Assembly (NCBI GenBank): GCA_946480815.1
Contig: CAMLLB010000059.1
Span: 1 to 27,388, forward strand
Source of the DNA: an uncultured Flavobacteriales bacterium
Lineage (GTDB): Bacteria; Bacteroidota; Bacteroidia; Flavobacteriales; Crocinitomicaceae
DNA: 27,388 nucleotides
Direction of reading: 5' to 3'
Positions within the stretch are counted from its first letter, which is position 1, and each line of letters opens with the position of its first letter. Shown piece after piece: positions 17,718 to 24,796 of this stretch. The position numbers and the translations under genes were made by a program. A model generated the notes under the pieces. It saw nothing but the letters and a program-made list of their open reading frames with translations, did not search any database and was not told the origin of the DNA.

Positions 17718-18374
17718 TTACTTGTTACCCTTCGCGTGATCTGCCAGGAATTGCGCCAATCCGTTATCCGTTAAGGGATGTTTCGCCAATGCCAAAATTG
17801 CACTCAATGGCCCTGTCATGACATCCGAACCAATTTCGGCACATTGAATAATATGCATCGGGTGACGAATGGAAGCTGCAAGGATTTCTGTTTCAAATCC
17901 GTAATTATCATAAATGATTCGGATTTGCTGGATCAGGTCCAAACCATTTGTTGAAACGTCATCCAAACGTCCGACAAACGGAGAAACGTAACTTGCACCA
18001 GCTTTTGCAGCAAGCAAAGCTTGTCCGGCACTGAATATCAAAGTACAATTCGTTCTGATCCCTTTCGATGCAAAATACTTGATTGCTTTAATTCCTTCCG
18101 GGATCATCGGAATTTTCACAACGATGTTTTTGTGCAATTCAGCCAAAGCTTCTCCTTCACGGACCATTCCTTCGAAATCGGTTGCAATCACTTCGGCACT
18201 TACCGGACCATCTACAATTTTACAGATATCTACGTAATGCTTTAAAATATTGTTTTGACCTGTGATGCCTTCCTTCGCCATTAAAGACGGATTGGTTGTA
18301 ACACCATCCAAAATCCCTAAATCGTAGGCTTCACGGATGTCATTCAGGTTTGCTGTATCAATGAAAAATTTCAT
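17718..18374 (-). CDS. fsa: FSA-type transaldolase
   Basis: Cytoplasmic class I aldolase of the small transaldolase/fructose-6-phosphate aldolase subfamily (218 residues). The Schiff-base lysine is Lys87 in [58 protein letters not shown] and AASIRHP are family signatures. The chain is short, matching the FSA/TalC group, and many bacterial members act as transaldolase in the pentose phosphate pathway. The reaction cannot be settled from the sequence, so the gene could equally be called tal. It is a single gene with a TACCTTTG box upstream. rpe, also of the pentose phosphate pathway, is about 2 kb away in a separate transcription unit. Confidence 0.93.
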   Translation of the reverse strand: MKFFIDTANLNDIREAYDLGILDGVTTNPSLMAKEGITGQNNILKHYVDICKIVDGPVSAEVIATDFEGMVREGEALAELHKNIVVKIPMIPEGIKAIKYFASKGIRTNCTLIFSAGQALLAAKAGASYVSPFVGRLDDVSTNGLDLIQQIRIIYDNYGFETEILAASIRHPMHIIQCAEIGSDVMTGPLSAILALAKHPLTDNGLAQFLADHAKGNK

Positions 18375-18393
18375 GTTTATTTTATTTGAATCT

Positions 18394-18401
18394 CAAAGGT
18401 A
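18394..18401 (-). promoter_or_regulatory. -7 promoter box for fsa
   Basis: Minus-strand TACCTTTG matches TAnnTTTG exactly, 19 bp upstream of the fsa ATG. No convincing -33 TTG was found at the normal distance. Confidence 0.55.
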
Positions 18402-18478
18402 TATGCATTTAGTAAGTAATTGCGCATTCGGAATTGCGAGTTACGAAGTTTTTATCCACAGGTAGAACGCGGAATGAG

Positions 18479-18496
18479 TCCCGATAGCTATCGGGA
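18479..18496. repeat. 18-bp perfect palindrome
   Basis: TCCCGATAGCTATCGGGA is a perfect palindrome around AGCT. I remember this CCCGATAGCTATCGGG word as a frequent intergenic element of Bacteroidota genomes; that is recall, not a search. It lies directly before the first copy of the 52-bp repeat. Confidence 0.65.
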
Positions 18497-18497
18497 G

Positions 18498-18549
18498 AGA
18501 ATGAGAACACTACTTCGTTCTCTGAACTTCATAGTGTCAATGAGAAACA
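18498..18549. repeat. 52-bp direct repeat, copy 1
   Basis: Matches 18713-18764 in 47 of 52 positions with a 215-bp offset. It starts with AGAATGAGAACACTACTTC and carries an AGAATGA arm able to pair with TCGTTCT through one G-T pair. The word AATGAGAA occurs twice in each copy. No coding frame of interest overlaps it. Confidence 0.65.
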
Positions 18550-18663
18550 AGAAATAGTTTTTTTTATAAAACGCAAAGAAGTTAAGGATGCAAAGTAAAA
18601 CCCCAGGTTTTGGTCGCACCTTCGAGCGAGAGAAGGAGGGATTTATGTACCAACAAGAATTTT

Positions 18664-18689
18664 TGACGTAAAAACGCAATATTACGTCA
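18664..18689. repeat. Short hairpin TGACGTAA/TTACGTCA
   Basis: Perfect 8-bp arms (18664-18671 and 18682-18689) around a 10-nt loop, between the two 52-bp repeat copies. It could be a regulator site or a weak terminator; no T run follows. Confidence 0.4.
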
Positions 18690-18712
18690 GGAAGTGTGAG
18701 GGTGAGCCAGAC

Positions 18713-18764
18713 AGAATGAGAACACTACTTCATTCTCTGAACTTTGTAATGTGAATGAGAAACA
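18713..18764. repeat. 52-bp direct repeat, copy 2
   Basis: Second copy of the repeat at 18498-18549. In this copy AGAATGA (18713-18719) pairs perfectly with TCATTCT (18730-18736): a G-to-A change relative to copy 1 turns a G-T pair into a full pair, so the stem is kept. It ends about 20 bp before the RNA gene at 18785. Confidence 0.65.
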
Positions 18765-18784
18765 GAATGAGGAATAAAAAAAGA

Positions 18785-18882
18785 GGGGTAAGCTACTCTT
18801 ATCGCACCGCTACAACCTCTTACCTTTGCTACGTTCCCGTCCTGGAGGAATTAGAGGGAGCTGGTCGTAAAAGACTTACCCC
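18785..18882 (+). ncRNA. ffs: Probable small SRP RNA (4.5S-like)
   Basis: A 98-nt structured region closed by GGGGTAAG (18785-18792) and CTTACCCC (18875-18882). Its apical part reads GTCC, loop TGGA, then GGAATTAG (18839-18854), differing from the E. coli 4.5S core (GTCC, GGAA, GGAAGCAG) mainly in the loop and two positions. CGCACCGCTAC (18802-18812) resembles CGCAACGCTAC of E. coli. A middle stem pairs CTTT and TACG with CGTA and AAAG. SRP RNA binds Ffh and directs membrane proteins to SecYEG or YidC. Its place in a non-coding gap fits. Doubts: the 5' half is longer than the 3' half, and a second CTTACC (18819-18824) could compete for the closing arm. Confidence 0.62.
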
Positions 18883-18969
18883 GCCGCAAAATTAGTTATT
18901 TATTGGAGAATGGCGTTAGAAAAATTGTTTTTTTGAAATATTAGGTTGAGAAACAGGTGTAATTGATTC

Positions 18970-19103
18970 TTTTTCAGCAGAGTGTTGGCATGCAATTTAG
19001 TGCATTCCAGGAAACCAATTAACTAAAAGGTTTACAAATAGATCAACAGACAAAAAGAAACCTGTTAACTAAATGGTTTACAAACCTCGGGATTTTCAAG
19101 GAT
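18970..19103. repeat. 134-bp tandem unit, copy 1
   Basis: Begins in TTTTTCAGCAG and includes TGCAATTTAGTGCATTCC, motif R1 (19012-19038), a spacer starting TAGATCAAC, and motif R2 (19058-19084). It ends with a CTCGGGATTTTCAAGGA tail. Copy 2 follows immediately with the same order of elements. The tail after R2 resembles, with one base deleted, the last codons of the GNAT gene, suggesting the duplication once included that gene's 3' end. Confidence 0.75.
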
Positions 19104-19225
19104 TTTTTCAGCAGGGTATTCGTATGTAATTTAGCGCGTCTAAGTAAACCAATTAACTAAAAGGTTTACAAATAGATCAACGAGCAAAGAAACCAATTAA
19201 CTAAATGGTTTACAAACTTCGGGGA
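19104..19225. repeat. 134-bp tandem unit, copy 2, runs into the GNAT gene
   Basis: Begins TTTTTTCAGCAG and contains R3 (19146-19172) and R4 (19190-19216). R1-R4 are 27-bp versions of one motif: AAACC, a TTAACTAAA core and GGTTTACAAA. R1 and R3 are identical; R2 and R4 differ at two positions. R1-to-R3 is 134 bp and R2-to-R4 132 bp. Each motif has AAACC/GGTTT inverted arms, extended to GTAAACC/GGTTTAC in R3. R4 supplies the stop codon (19210-19212) and last leucine of the GNAT gene. Confidence 0.75.
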
Positions 19226-19713
19226 GAATAGACTAATTTCAGGTAAGCTCCTTCCATTTCATTTTCCGCTAAAAAGTGATTTCGCTCCAGCACTGCTATT
19301 GCTTTTTCATTTTTAGGCTTCGTAAAAGCAGTAACCTGTTTGAGCTGCATTTGGTTCAACCCAAATTCGGCAGCTAGTGCAAGGGCAGGAGACATGAAGC
19401 CCTGACCACGAAATGCGGCTTTCAGAATAAATCCTACTTCACCGATTCCATGTTCGAAGCCGCGGTAATATCCTATAAAACCAACCAATTCTCCTGTTTC
19501 AAGTTTTTCAATGACCCAATTTACGGAGTCTCCATCCTGGTAATTTTGCCGGTTCTTTTCAATCATTTGAATCCCTTCTTCCAATGTAGCTGCCGCTTTA
19601 CCATCATAGGTCAGTATTTCCAGCAAAGAGGGAATATCCGCATCAACCACTTCACGCAGAAGTAATCTTTCGGTTCTTAATTCCGGGAAAACAGTGTATG
19701 GAGGGAGGTTCAT
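19210..19713 (-). CDS. GNAT family N-acetyltransferase
   Basis: Acetyl-CoA dependent transferase of the RimJ/RimL-like group (167 residues). It begins with the ELRTERLLLREV strand usual for this group. The central strands ETGELVGFIGYYR and GIGEVGFILKAAFRGQGFMSPAL carry the acetyl-CoA pyrophosphate loop Arg102-Gly-Gln-Gly105. The AFTKPKNEKAIAVLERNHF segment follows. Substrates of this group include ribosomal protein N-termini and small amines; nothing here decides. The last leucine and stop codon lie in the repeat motif R4, so the C-terminus (SPRSL) may be repeat-derived. It is probably the last gene of an rpe-dinB-GNAT run, 57 bp after the DinB-like gene. Confidence 0.9.
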   Translation of the reverse strand: MNLPPYTVFPELRTERLLLREVVDADIPSLLEILTYDGKAAATLEEGIQMIEKNRQNYQDGDSVNWVIEKLETGELVGFIGYYRGFEHGIGEVGFILKAAFRGQGFMSPALALAAEFGLNQMQLKQVTAFTKPKNEKAIAVLERNHFLAENEMEGAYLKLVYSPRSL

Positions 19714-19770
19714 GTTCTAAAAATTAAACATCAAAAAGTTCAAGTGATTCAAATTTCAATAATCCTTTCC

Positions 19771-20184
19771 TTAATCTACTTTTAAAAGCGTTTCGTCCAG
19801 TGCTTCCAACCCATGCTGAGCCACCAGCAATTTTAACTGACCGATATACTGTGCACTTTCATGCAGCGATTTGAACAAAAGGGGAGTCAGCCACTCAACA
19901 TTATCATTTAGCCCTTGGTTGTATTGCAAAAAAATAGTCATCCATTGCTTGTAATTGTCGCGCTCCAACGATTCCCAATACATTTCGGGCAACACGTCGT
20001 TCAGATCCGACTCTTCTTCCAGGTCTAAAATACCCGCAACAGCAATATGCTGTGAATTAATCAATTGGGAAAGAGCTACTTTAATATCCCAGGGAATATC
20101 CTGATCGTCTTTCATCAAATGAGCAATCCAGCTCAAATTCAATTGATGGATATAGGAAAATCGCTGCTGAAAAAAATCAAGCAT
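19771..20184 (-). CDS. DinB-like four-helix protein, metal site incomplete
   Basis: A 137-residue all-helical protein with the length and spacing of the DinB/YfiT-like superfamily (metal-binding four-helix bundle, thiol-dependent transferase or stress functions). Candidate ligands are His46 (LINSQHIA) and His108 in LHESAQYIGQL. The usual HHxGQ pair before the GQ is replaced by Gln112-Tyr113, so a standard His triad is missing. It may therefore be structural or bind a different cofactor. Its ATG directly abuts the rpe stop (no gap), which indicates translational coupling. Superfamily assignment comes from helix pattern and the GQL motif. Confidence 0.6.
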   Translation of the reverse strand: MLDFFQQRFSYIHQLNLSWIAHLMKDDQDIPWDIKVALSQLINSQHIAVAGILDLEEESDLNDVLPEMYWESLERDNYKQWMTIFLQYNQGLNDNVEWLTPLLFKSLHESAQYIGQLKLLVAQHGLEALDETLLKVD

Positions 20185-20835
20185 TTAAAGCTTTTTCAAA
20201 GAAGAAATTGTTGCTTTCGGATCGGGACTATTGAACACAAAACTACCTGCAACCAACGCCTGAGCACCCGCATCAACCAACAATTTTCCGGTTTCGGTAT
20301 TTACTCCTCCATCAACCTCAATGATCGCTTTGGAACCGGTTTTTGCAATCAACTCTTTGGTTTGTTTCACTTTTTCAATTGCCTGGTGAATGAACTTCTG
20401 TCCGCCAAATCCAGGATTGACCGACATGATCAATACCAGGTCCAAATCTGAAATCACATTTTCCAGGACAGAAACAGGTGTGTGCGGATTCAATGCAACA
20501 CCGGCTTTCATTCCTGCTTCATGAATTGCAGCAATGGTACGGTGTAAATGTGTACATGCTTCATAATGAACGGTCAGAATATCCACCCCTGCTTTTGCAA
20601 AGTCTGTGATATATTGATCCGGATTTACGATCATGATATGGCAATCAATGGTCTTCTTCGCTACTTTTTTCAAAGCCGAAATAATTGGAAAACCAAAGGA
20701 AATATTCGGAACAAAAACTCCATCCATCACATCAACGTGGAACCAATCCGCTTCACTTTGATTGATTAATTCAAAATCGCGTTCAAGATTTCCAAAATCG
20801 CAGGATAGAATAGAAGGAGCAATGATAATTGACAT
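20185..20835 (-). CDS. rpe: Ribulose-phosphate 3-epimerase
   Basis: Interconverts ribulose 5-phosphate and xylulose 5-phosphate in the pentose phosphate pathway, in the cytoplasm. At 216 residues it is full length for this TIM-barrel metalloenzyme. The metal site is visible as His33 and Asp35 (FHVDVMDG), His66 (DCHIMI) and Asp175 (EVDGGVN). The phosphate-binding loop follows MSVNPGFGGQKF (about 137-148). It starts SIIIAPSILSCDF, standard for the family. It leads a run with a DinB-like gene and a GNAT gene, and a promoter pair lies at 20852-20882. Confidence 0.97.
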   Translation of the reverse strand: MSIIIAPSILSCDFGNLERDFELINQSEADWFHVDVMDGVFVPNISFGFPIISALKKVAKKTIDCHIMIVNPDQYITDFAKAGVDILTVHYEACTHLHRTIAAIHEAGMKAGVALNPHTPVSVLENVISDLDLVLIMSVNPGFGGQKFIHQAIEKVKQTKELIAKTGSKAIIEVDGGVNTETGKLLVDAGAQALVAGSFVFNSPDPKATISSLKKL

Positions 20836-20851
20836 GTTTTTATTTTTTTTA

Positions 20852-20882
20852 CAAAAGTACTTTTTTAATTATCAATTATCAA
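20852..20882 (-). promoter_or_regulatory. Promoter of rpe
   Basis: Minus-strand TACTTTTG (20852-20859) matches TAnnTTTG exactly. A TTG (20880-20882) lies 20 bp upstream of the box. Transcription would begin near 20846, some 11 nt before the ATG. Confidence 0.6.
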
Positions 20883-20888
20883 CGTTGG

Positions 20889-20917
20889 AATTATCAAGGA
20901 TAACCAACTTGATAATT
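20889..20917. terminator. AT-rich hairpin after the L,D-transpeptidase gene
   Basis: AATTATCAAG (20889-20898) and CTTGATAATT (20908-20917) form perfect 10-bp arms with a 9-nt loop, 17 bp downstream of the transpeptidase stop. It has no GC core or strong T run, so terminator activity is uncertain. It overlaps a quasi-repetitive stretch made of TTATCAA-type words (about 20867-20935). Confidence 0.4.
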
Positions 20918-20933
20918 AAGTAATTGATAATTT

Positions 20934-22544
20934 CTAATTCGACTTCGGGTAAATCTTCATCATCTCCAGGTATTTCTCATCCCGGTCATACACGTCGGGA
21001 AAGAAGAGTAAATTTCCCTTTTCATTCACAACAACCGTAATATAATCAACCTGCAGGGGAATTGGTTTTCTCAATGGAATGGTGAAGTGTTCTTTACGCG
21101 CAATCAAAGTGTCCAATGAATCACGGGTCATTTTTTGTCTCTCGTCCCGTGTAAGAATGAAACGCGCCAGGGAATCCGGCATGTCACAGCGCATGCAACC
21201 GTGTGAATACGCACGAATGTCCTTATTAAAGAATCCTTTGGAAGGTGTATCGTGAATGTAGACCCCGTATTTATTATTGAATTCGAATTTCACCAGTCCA
21301 AGTGCGTTATCATCACCCGGTTCCTGTCTGACCCTGAACGGAAAATTCTTTTCCTTGTATCGCTTCCAGTTGATGGTTGTCGGATCAACTTCCGTATCGC
21401 CGCGGTAAACCTTGTAATGGTTCTTTGCCACATAATTTGAATTGCGTTGAATAGCCGGTAAAAATTCTTTACTGGCAATGGACTGCGGTTGTGTCCAATA
21501 AGGCAATGAAACAATTGCGCGAAGCTTTGAGCTTAGCTGTGGTGTTTGATTTTCCGGTTTTCCGACAACCACCCGGTGCTCTGAGAGCAAACTATCGTTG
21601 TAGAAGATCCGCAATTTGTATTCAGGAATATTTACCCAAAGGTATCTGTCGAGCGGAAAAGGTTCACGCCATCTCCATCTCTCCATCGACAAAATCGCCC
21701 TGTGACATTTGTAACGTTCCGATTCCCCCAATGCTTTCCGGGTATAAACCCCAATGACACCATCTGCTTTCAAGCCATTATCTGCCTGAAAACGGCCCAT
21801 AGCATCCCAAAAGGATTCAGCATCTGTCTTTTTGGGATCCAAATACCCTTTATCAATCAGCGATTCTTCTGCCAGTTCCAGACAACGGATCGAGTCTTCT
21901 ACTAAAGCCGGAACTTCGAAATGGATTGCCGATAGTTCTTTTTTGTATGCGTAACGAAATAATTCCCTTGCCAAAGCCTGGTATTCCGGTCTTGAAGAAC
22001 CCATTTTTGCCAACCAGTTTCCCCAATCTTTTACTGTATCCATTTGTTTTATGGACTTATTCAATGATTGAATATCAACGGAAACTATCGGCCGGTAAGC
22101 ATTGATTGATGTATCCAGGAAACCTACTTTCAGATCTTGCTGCAATTGTGCCAACCGGGCAGTCAATACAAATTCCTGGATGATCGAAGTAGTTGTCAGT
22201 GAATCTTCTTTAAACTTAAAAGGTCTGTTATCGGGTAAACCCAGTGCACAAGGGAAATCCAACAGTTCTTTCCATTTCAGCCCTTTTTTTAGTAACATGG
22301 AATCATTTGCCCAAACGGGTCTGAAATCACGCGATTTATAAAAAGCATAAACGGAATCTTTGATACTTTCCGGGAATTTCAATTTTGTTAATAAATCGGA
22401 TTCAACCGCTAAGGAAATACGCTTTTTCAGGGAGACTTTCTGGTCGAAAATGGGATCTGTTTTATCAATTTCAGAACTGCATCTGATTAAGGTAAGTGTG
22501 AGTGTGGTCGTGAGAAATAGTAATAGAACTCTGCTAAATTTCAT
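20934..22544 (-). CDS. L,D-transpeptidase of YcbB/LdtD type
   Basis: Periplasmic enzyme that forms 3-3 cross-links in peptidoglycan (536 residues). The N-terminus (MKFSRVLLLFLTTTLTLTLI) is a signal peptide; Cys22 follows an Arg, so it is not a good lipobox but could still be lipidated. A helical scaffold domain (about 35-220) is followed by a peptidoglycan-binding domain (about 230-275, FQADNGLKADGVIGVYTRKAL). The YkuD catalytic domain (about 300-490) has YIHDTPSK (His431) and SHGCMR (Cys450 nucleophile). The order scaffold, PG-binding, YkuD matches YcbB. All catalytic residues are present. It is divergent from the rhomboid gene with a 54-bp gap. Confidence 0.94.
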   Translation of the reverse strand: MKFSRVLLLFLTTTLTLTLIRCSSEIDKTDPIFDQKVSLKKRISLAVESDLLTKLKFPESIKDSVYAFYKSRDFRPVWANDSMLLKKGLKWKELLDFPCALGLPDNRPFKFKEDSLTTTSIIQEFVLTARLAQLQQDLKVGFLDTSINAYRPIVSVDIQSLNKSIKQMDTVKDWGNWLAKMGSSRPEYQALARELFRYAYKKELSAIHFEVPALVEDSIRCLELAEESLIDKGYLDPKKTDAESFWDAMGRFQADNGLKADGVIGVYTRKALGESERYKCHRAILSMERWRWREPFPLDRYLWVNIPEYKLRIFYNDSLLSEHRVVVGKPENQTPQLSSKLRAIVSLPYWTQPQSIASKEFLPAIQRNSNYVAKNHYKVYRGDTEVDPTTINWKRYKEKNFPFRVRQEPGDDNALGLVKFEFNNKYGVYIHDTPSKGFFNKDIRAYSHGCMRCDMPDSLARFILTRDERQKMTRDSLDTLIARKEHFTIPLRKPIPLQVDYITVVVNEKGNLLFFPDVYDRDEKYLEMMKIYPKSN

Positions 22545-22598
22545 AAAGGTTCAAAAAATAATGAGCAATTTTACTGCAAGATACTTATTCCTTACAAA

Positions 22599-23222
22599 AT
22601 GGAACCTCAAATTTATTCAACATACATTCTCCTGGGCACGATGGCAATCATGTCCTTTATTGGTTTTAACAACCGCGACTTCATGGAAAAATACCTTTTC
22701 AGTCCGTACTATGTGAAATATGACAGGGAATACTATCGTTTTATAACACATGCGTTTTTGCATGGAGATTTCGGACATCTTTTTTTCAATGGGATTACGC
22801 TTTATTATTTCGGAAGGTATTTTGAATTTTATCTCTACAATTTCTATGGCCCTCTTTTAGGTGAAATTATATTTTGGGCTTTCATAATCGTCTCGATGTT
22901 CGCTTCAAGTTCGATTTCTTACATCAGGCATAAAGACAATCCAAACTACAGATCTTTAGGCCTTTCCGGTGTGACATCAGCTATCCTGTTCGCCATGATC
23001 ATGCTTGATCCGGGAATGAAAATCGGCTTCATGTTCATTCCTGTTCCGATAAGTGCATGGATTTTCGGACTGATCTACCTGGCATTTGAGATTTATTCCG
23101 ATCGTAACCGAAAAACAAATATTGCACATGATGCGCATATATCCGGTGCCGTTTTCGGGATTGTTTTCATTTTAATTACTAATATTGAACAAGTAAGAAT
23201 TGCATTTCAAAACCTACTTTAA
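22599..23222 (+). CDS. Rhomboid family intramembrane serine protease
   Basis: Six-segment integral membrane protease (207 residues). Residues 50-64 carry HAFLHGDFGHLFFN (the H-x-x-x-H-x-x-x-x-H pattern with the conserved Asn64 that stabilises the oxyanion). The nucleophile is Ser123 in the GLSG motif, and the partner His180 is in AHDAHISGAVFG. Rhomboids cut substrates inside the membrane; bacterial substrates are mostly unknown. It starts the trio with the class IV aminotransferase, whose ATG abuts the rhomboid stop codon (no gap). Confidence 0.92.
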   Translation: MEPQIYSTYILLGTMAIMSFIGFNNRDFMEKYLFSPYYVKYDREYYRFITHAFLHGDFGHLFFNGITLYYFGRYFEFYLYNFYGPLLGEIIFWAFIIVSMFASSSISYIRHKDNPNYRSLGLSGVTSAILFAMIMLDPGMKIGFMFIPVPISAWIFGLIYLAFEIYSDRNRKTNIAHDAHISGAVFGIVFILITNIEQVRIAFQNLL

Positions 23223-24077
23223 ATGAGCGATCAGGAATTATTCGTAAACAATAACGGTAAAATCATCAGTAACACAGGACATTCCATTACTGCGGGGAAC
23301 CGGGGTTACACTTATGGAGACGGACTTTTTGAAAGTATTCGTATTATGAACGGAAAAGTTTTGAACCTGTCTCATCATTTTTCAAGGCTGGTAGAAGGAG
23401 CAAAGATCTTAAAAATGCGTTTGCCTGCTTTTTACACGACCGAATTCTTTCAGCAGCAAATTGACGAACTGATCCAGTTATGTAAAATCACGGAGGGAGC
23501 ACGCGTAAGGCTTTCAATTGATCGTTTAGGAGGTGGGACGTATCTTCCTGATACAAATGAAGTTAGTTATTTCATTGAAATCTATCCGATTGAACACAAC
23601 TTGTTCGGCTTGAATGCAAAAGGACTGGAAGTAGATCTGTACCAGGACATTAAAAAAACGAAGAATATCCTTTCCAATTACAAAACAAAAAACGGAATTC
23701 TGTATGTACTTGCTGCTATTTCAGCAAAAGAAAAAGGCCTGGACGATATGTTGATTACCAACGATAACGGCCAGATCCTTGAAAGTTCACACAGCAATAT
23801 TTTTGTAGTAAGTAACGGGGTTCTTTATACACCAAGTCTTTCTGACGGCTGCCTGGCAGGAACGATGCGGATGCAGGTGATCAACCTGGCGTTAAAAAAC
23901 GGATTAAAGGTGTATGAATGTCCGATCCTGCCTTCCAATTTATTGGTTGCCGATGAAGTATTCCTAACGAATGCTGTTCGCGGAATTACCTGGGTAGGTG
24001 GATACCGTACGAAGCGTTATTTCAATACCACGGCGCGTAAAATTGTTGCGTTCTTAAATGAAGAATGGGACGTTTGA
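23223..24077 (+). CDS. Class IV aminotransferase / aminodeoxychorismate lyase-like
   Basis: PLP-dependent fold-type IV enzyme (284 residues). The start region GNRGYTYGDGLFESIRI is typical for this class. The Schiff-base lysine is most likely Lys154 in NYKTKNGI (K-x-x-N), and the cofactor-binding glutamate is near 187 in ILESSHSNIF. Related enzymes are 4-amino-4-deoxychorismate lyase (PabC, folate pathway), branched-chain aminotransferase and D-amino acid aminotransferase. The length and the KTKN site are closest to PabC-like members, but substrate choice is unresolved. It lies immediately after the rhomboid gene and overlaps the next gene by 13 bp, so the three are co-translated. Confidence 0.88.
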   Translation: MSDQELFVNNNGKIISNTGHSITAGNRGYTYGDGLFESIRIMNGKVLNLSHHFSRLVEGAKILKMRLPAFYTTEFFQQQIDELIQLCKITEGARVRLSIDRLGGGTYLPDTNEVSYFIEIYPIEHNLFGLNAKGLEVDLYQDIKKTKNILSNYKTKNGILYVLAAISAKEKGLDDMLITNDNGQILESSHSNIFVVSNGVLYTPSLSDGCLAGTMRMQVINLALKNGLKVYECPILPSNLLVADEVFLTNAVRGITWVGGYRTKRYFNTTARKIVAFLNEEWDV

Positions 24078-24775
24078 TTCCGGCTTATTTCAATTGGAGC
24101 GGAGGGAAAGACAGTACCCTTGCGCTTTACAAAATCCTTCAGGACAAACAATTTGAGATTAGATACCTGCTCACAACGTTGAATGAGGAAGCCGATCGTA
24201 TCTCCATGCACGGAGTTCGCAGTGAATTGCTAATTGCACAAGCTGAAGCTCTTGGAATTCCTGCCAAAAAAGTTCACTTACCGGCCAGCTCGGATATACA
24301 AGCTTACGAAGCGGTTATGAATGCAGCCATCAACGAGCTAAAATCAGAAGGAATCCGGGACTGTATTTTTGGGGATATTTTCCTGGAAGACCTGAGAAAG
24401 TACCGGGAACAAAAACTACAGGAAGTTTCCATTTCAGCACATTTTCCACTCTGGAAACAAGATACGAATGAATTGGTCCGGGAATTTATCGACCTGGGTT
24501 TTAAAACGATTGTCGTTTGTGTAGATGGTTCCAAACTGAGTGAGGAGTTTGTTGGCAGAGTAATCGATCACCAATTTCTCGCCGATTTACCGGAGAATGT
24601 AGATCCATGTGGCGAGAACGGGGAATTTCACACCTTTGTTTTTGATGGTCCGATCTTTAAAAAACCGATCAGCTTTGAAACGGGAGAAAAAGTGCTCAAA
24701 ACGTATACAGCCAAAAACCAGGAAAACGAACCGATCGAATACGGATTCTGGTTCCAGGACCTTATTCCGGTGTAG
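24065..24775 (+). CDS. DUF71/Dph6-like PP-loop ATPase
   Basis: Adenine nucleotide alpha-hydrolase of the DUF71/COG2102 family (236 residues). The PP-loop is WSGGKDS (residues 11-17). Further family motifs are ISMHGVR, FGDIFLEDLRKYRE and DPCGENGEFHTF. In archaea and eukaryotes the family includes Dph6, which amidates diphthine; bacteria lack diphthamide, and comparative genomics has linked the bacterial branch to cobamide salvage. No B12 gene is near, so neither role is supported by context. The start overlaps the aminotransferase end by 13 bp. It converges with the WG-repeat gene, with only 21 bp between the stops. Confidence 0.88.
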   Translation: MGRLIPAYFNWSGGKDSTLALYKILQDKQFEIRYLLTTLNEEADRISMHGVRSELLIAQAEALGIPAKKVHLPASSDIQAYEAVMNAAINELKSEGIRDCIFGDIFLEDLRKYREQKLQEVSISAHFPLWKQDTNELVREFIDLGFKTIVVCVDGSKLSEEFVGRVIDHQFLADLPENVDPCGENGEFHTFVFDGPIFKKPISFETGEKVLKTYTAKNQENEPIEYGFWFQDLIPV

Positions 24776-24796
24776 GTTCTATTCTGTTTTGAGTTC

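Noticed and set aside
18488..18679. 63-residue minus-strand frame in the repeat region
   Set aside because: It crosses the first direct repeat, has no recognisable domain, signal or start context, and its composition is that of random AT-rich sequence.
19012..19216. Four spaced 27-bp repeats as a CRISPR array
   Set aside because: The spacers are short (19, 107 and 17 bp) and themselves repeated between units, and no cas gene is near; a tandem duplication explains it.
22360..22716. 118-residue plus-strand frame across the transpeptidase start and rhomboid gene
   Set aside because: It overlaps the beginnings of two well-supported genes in another frame and shows no protein-like pattern.
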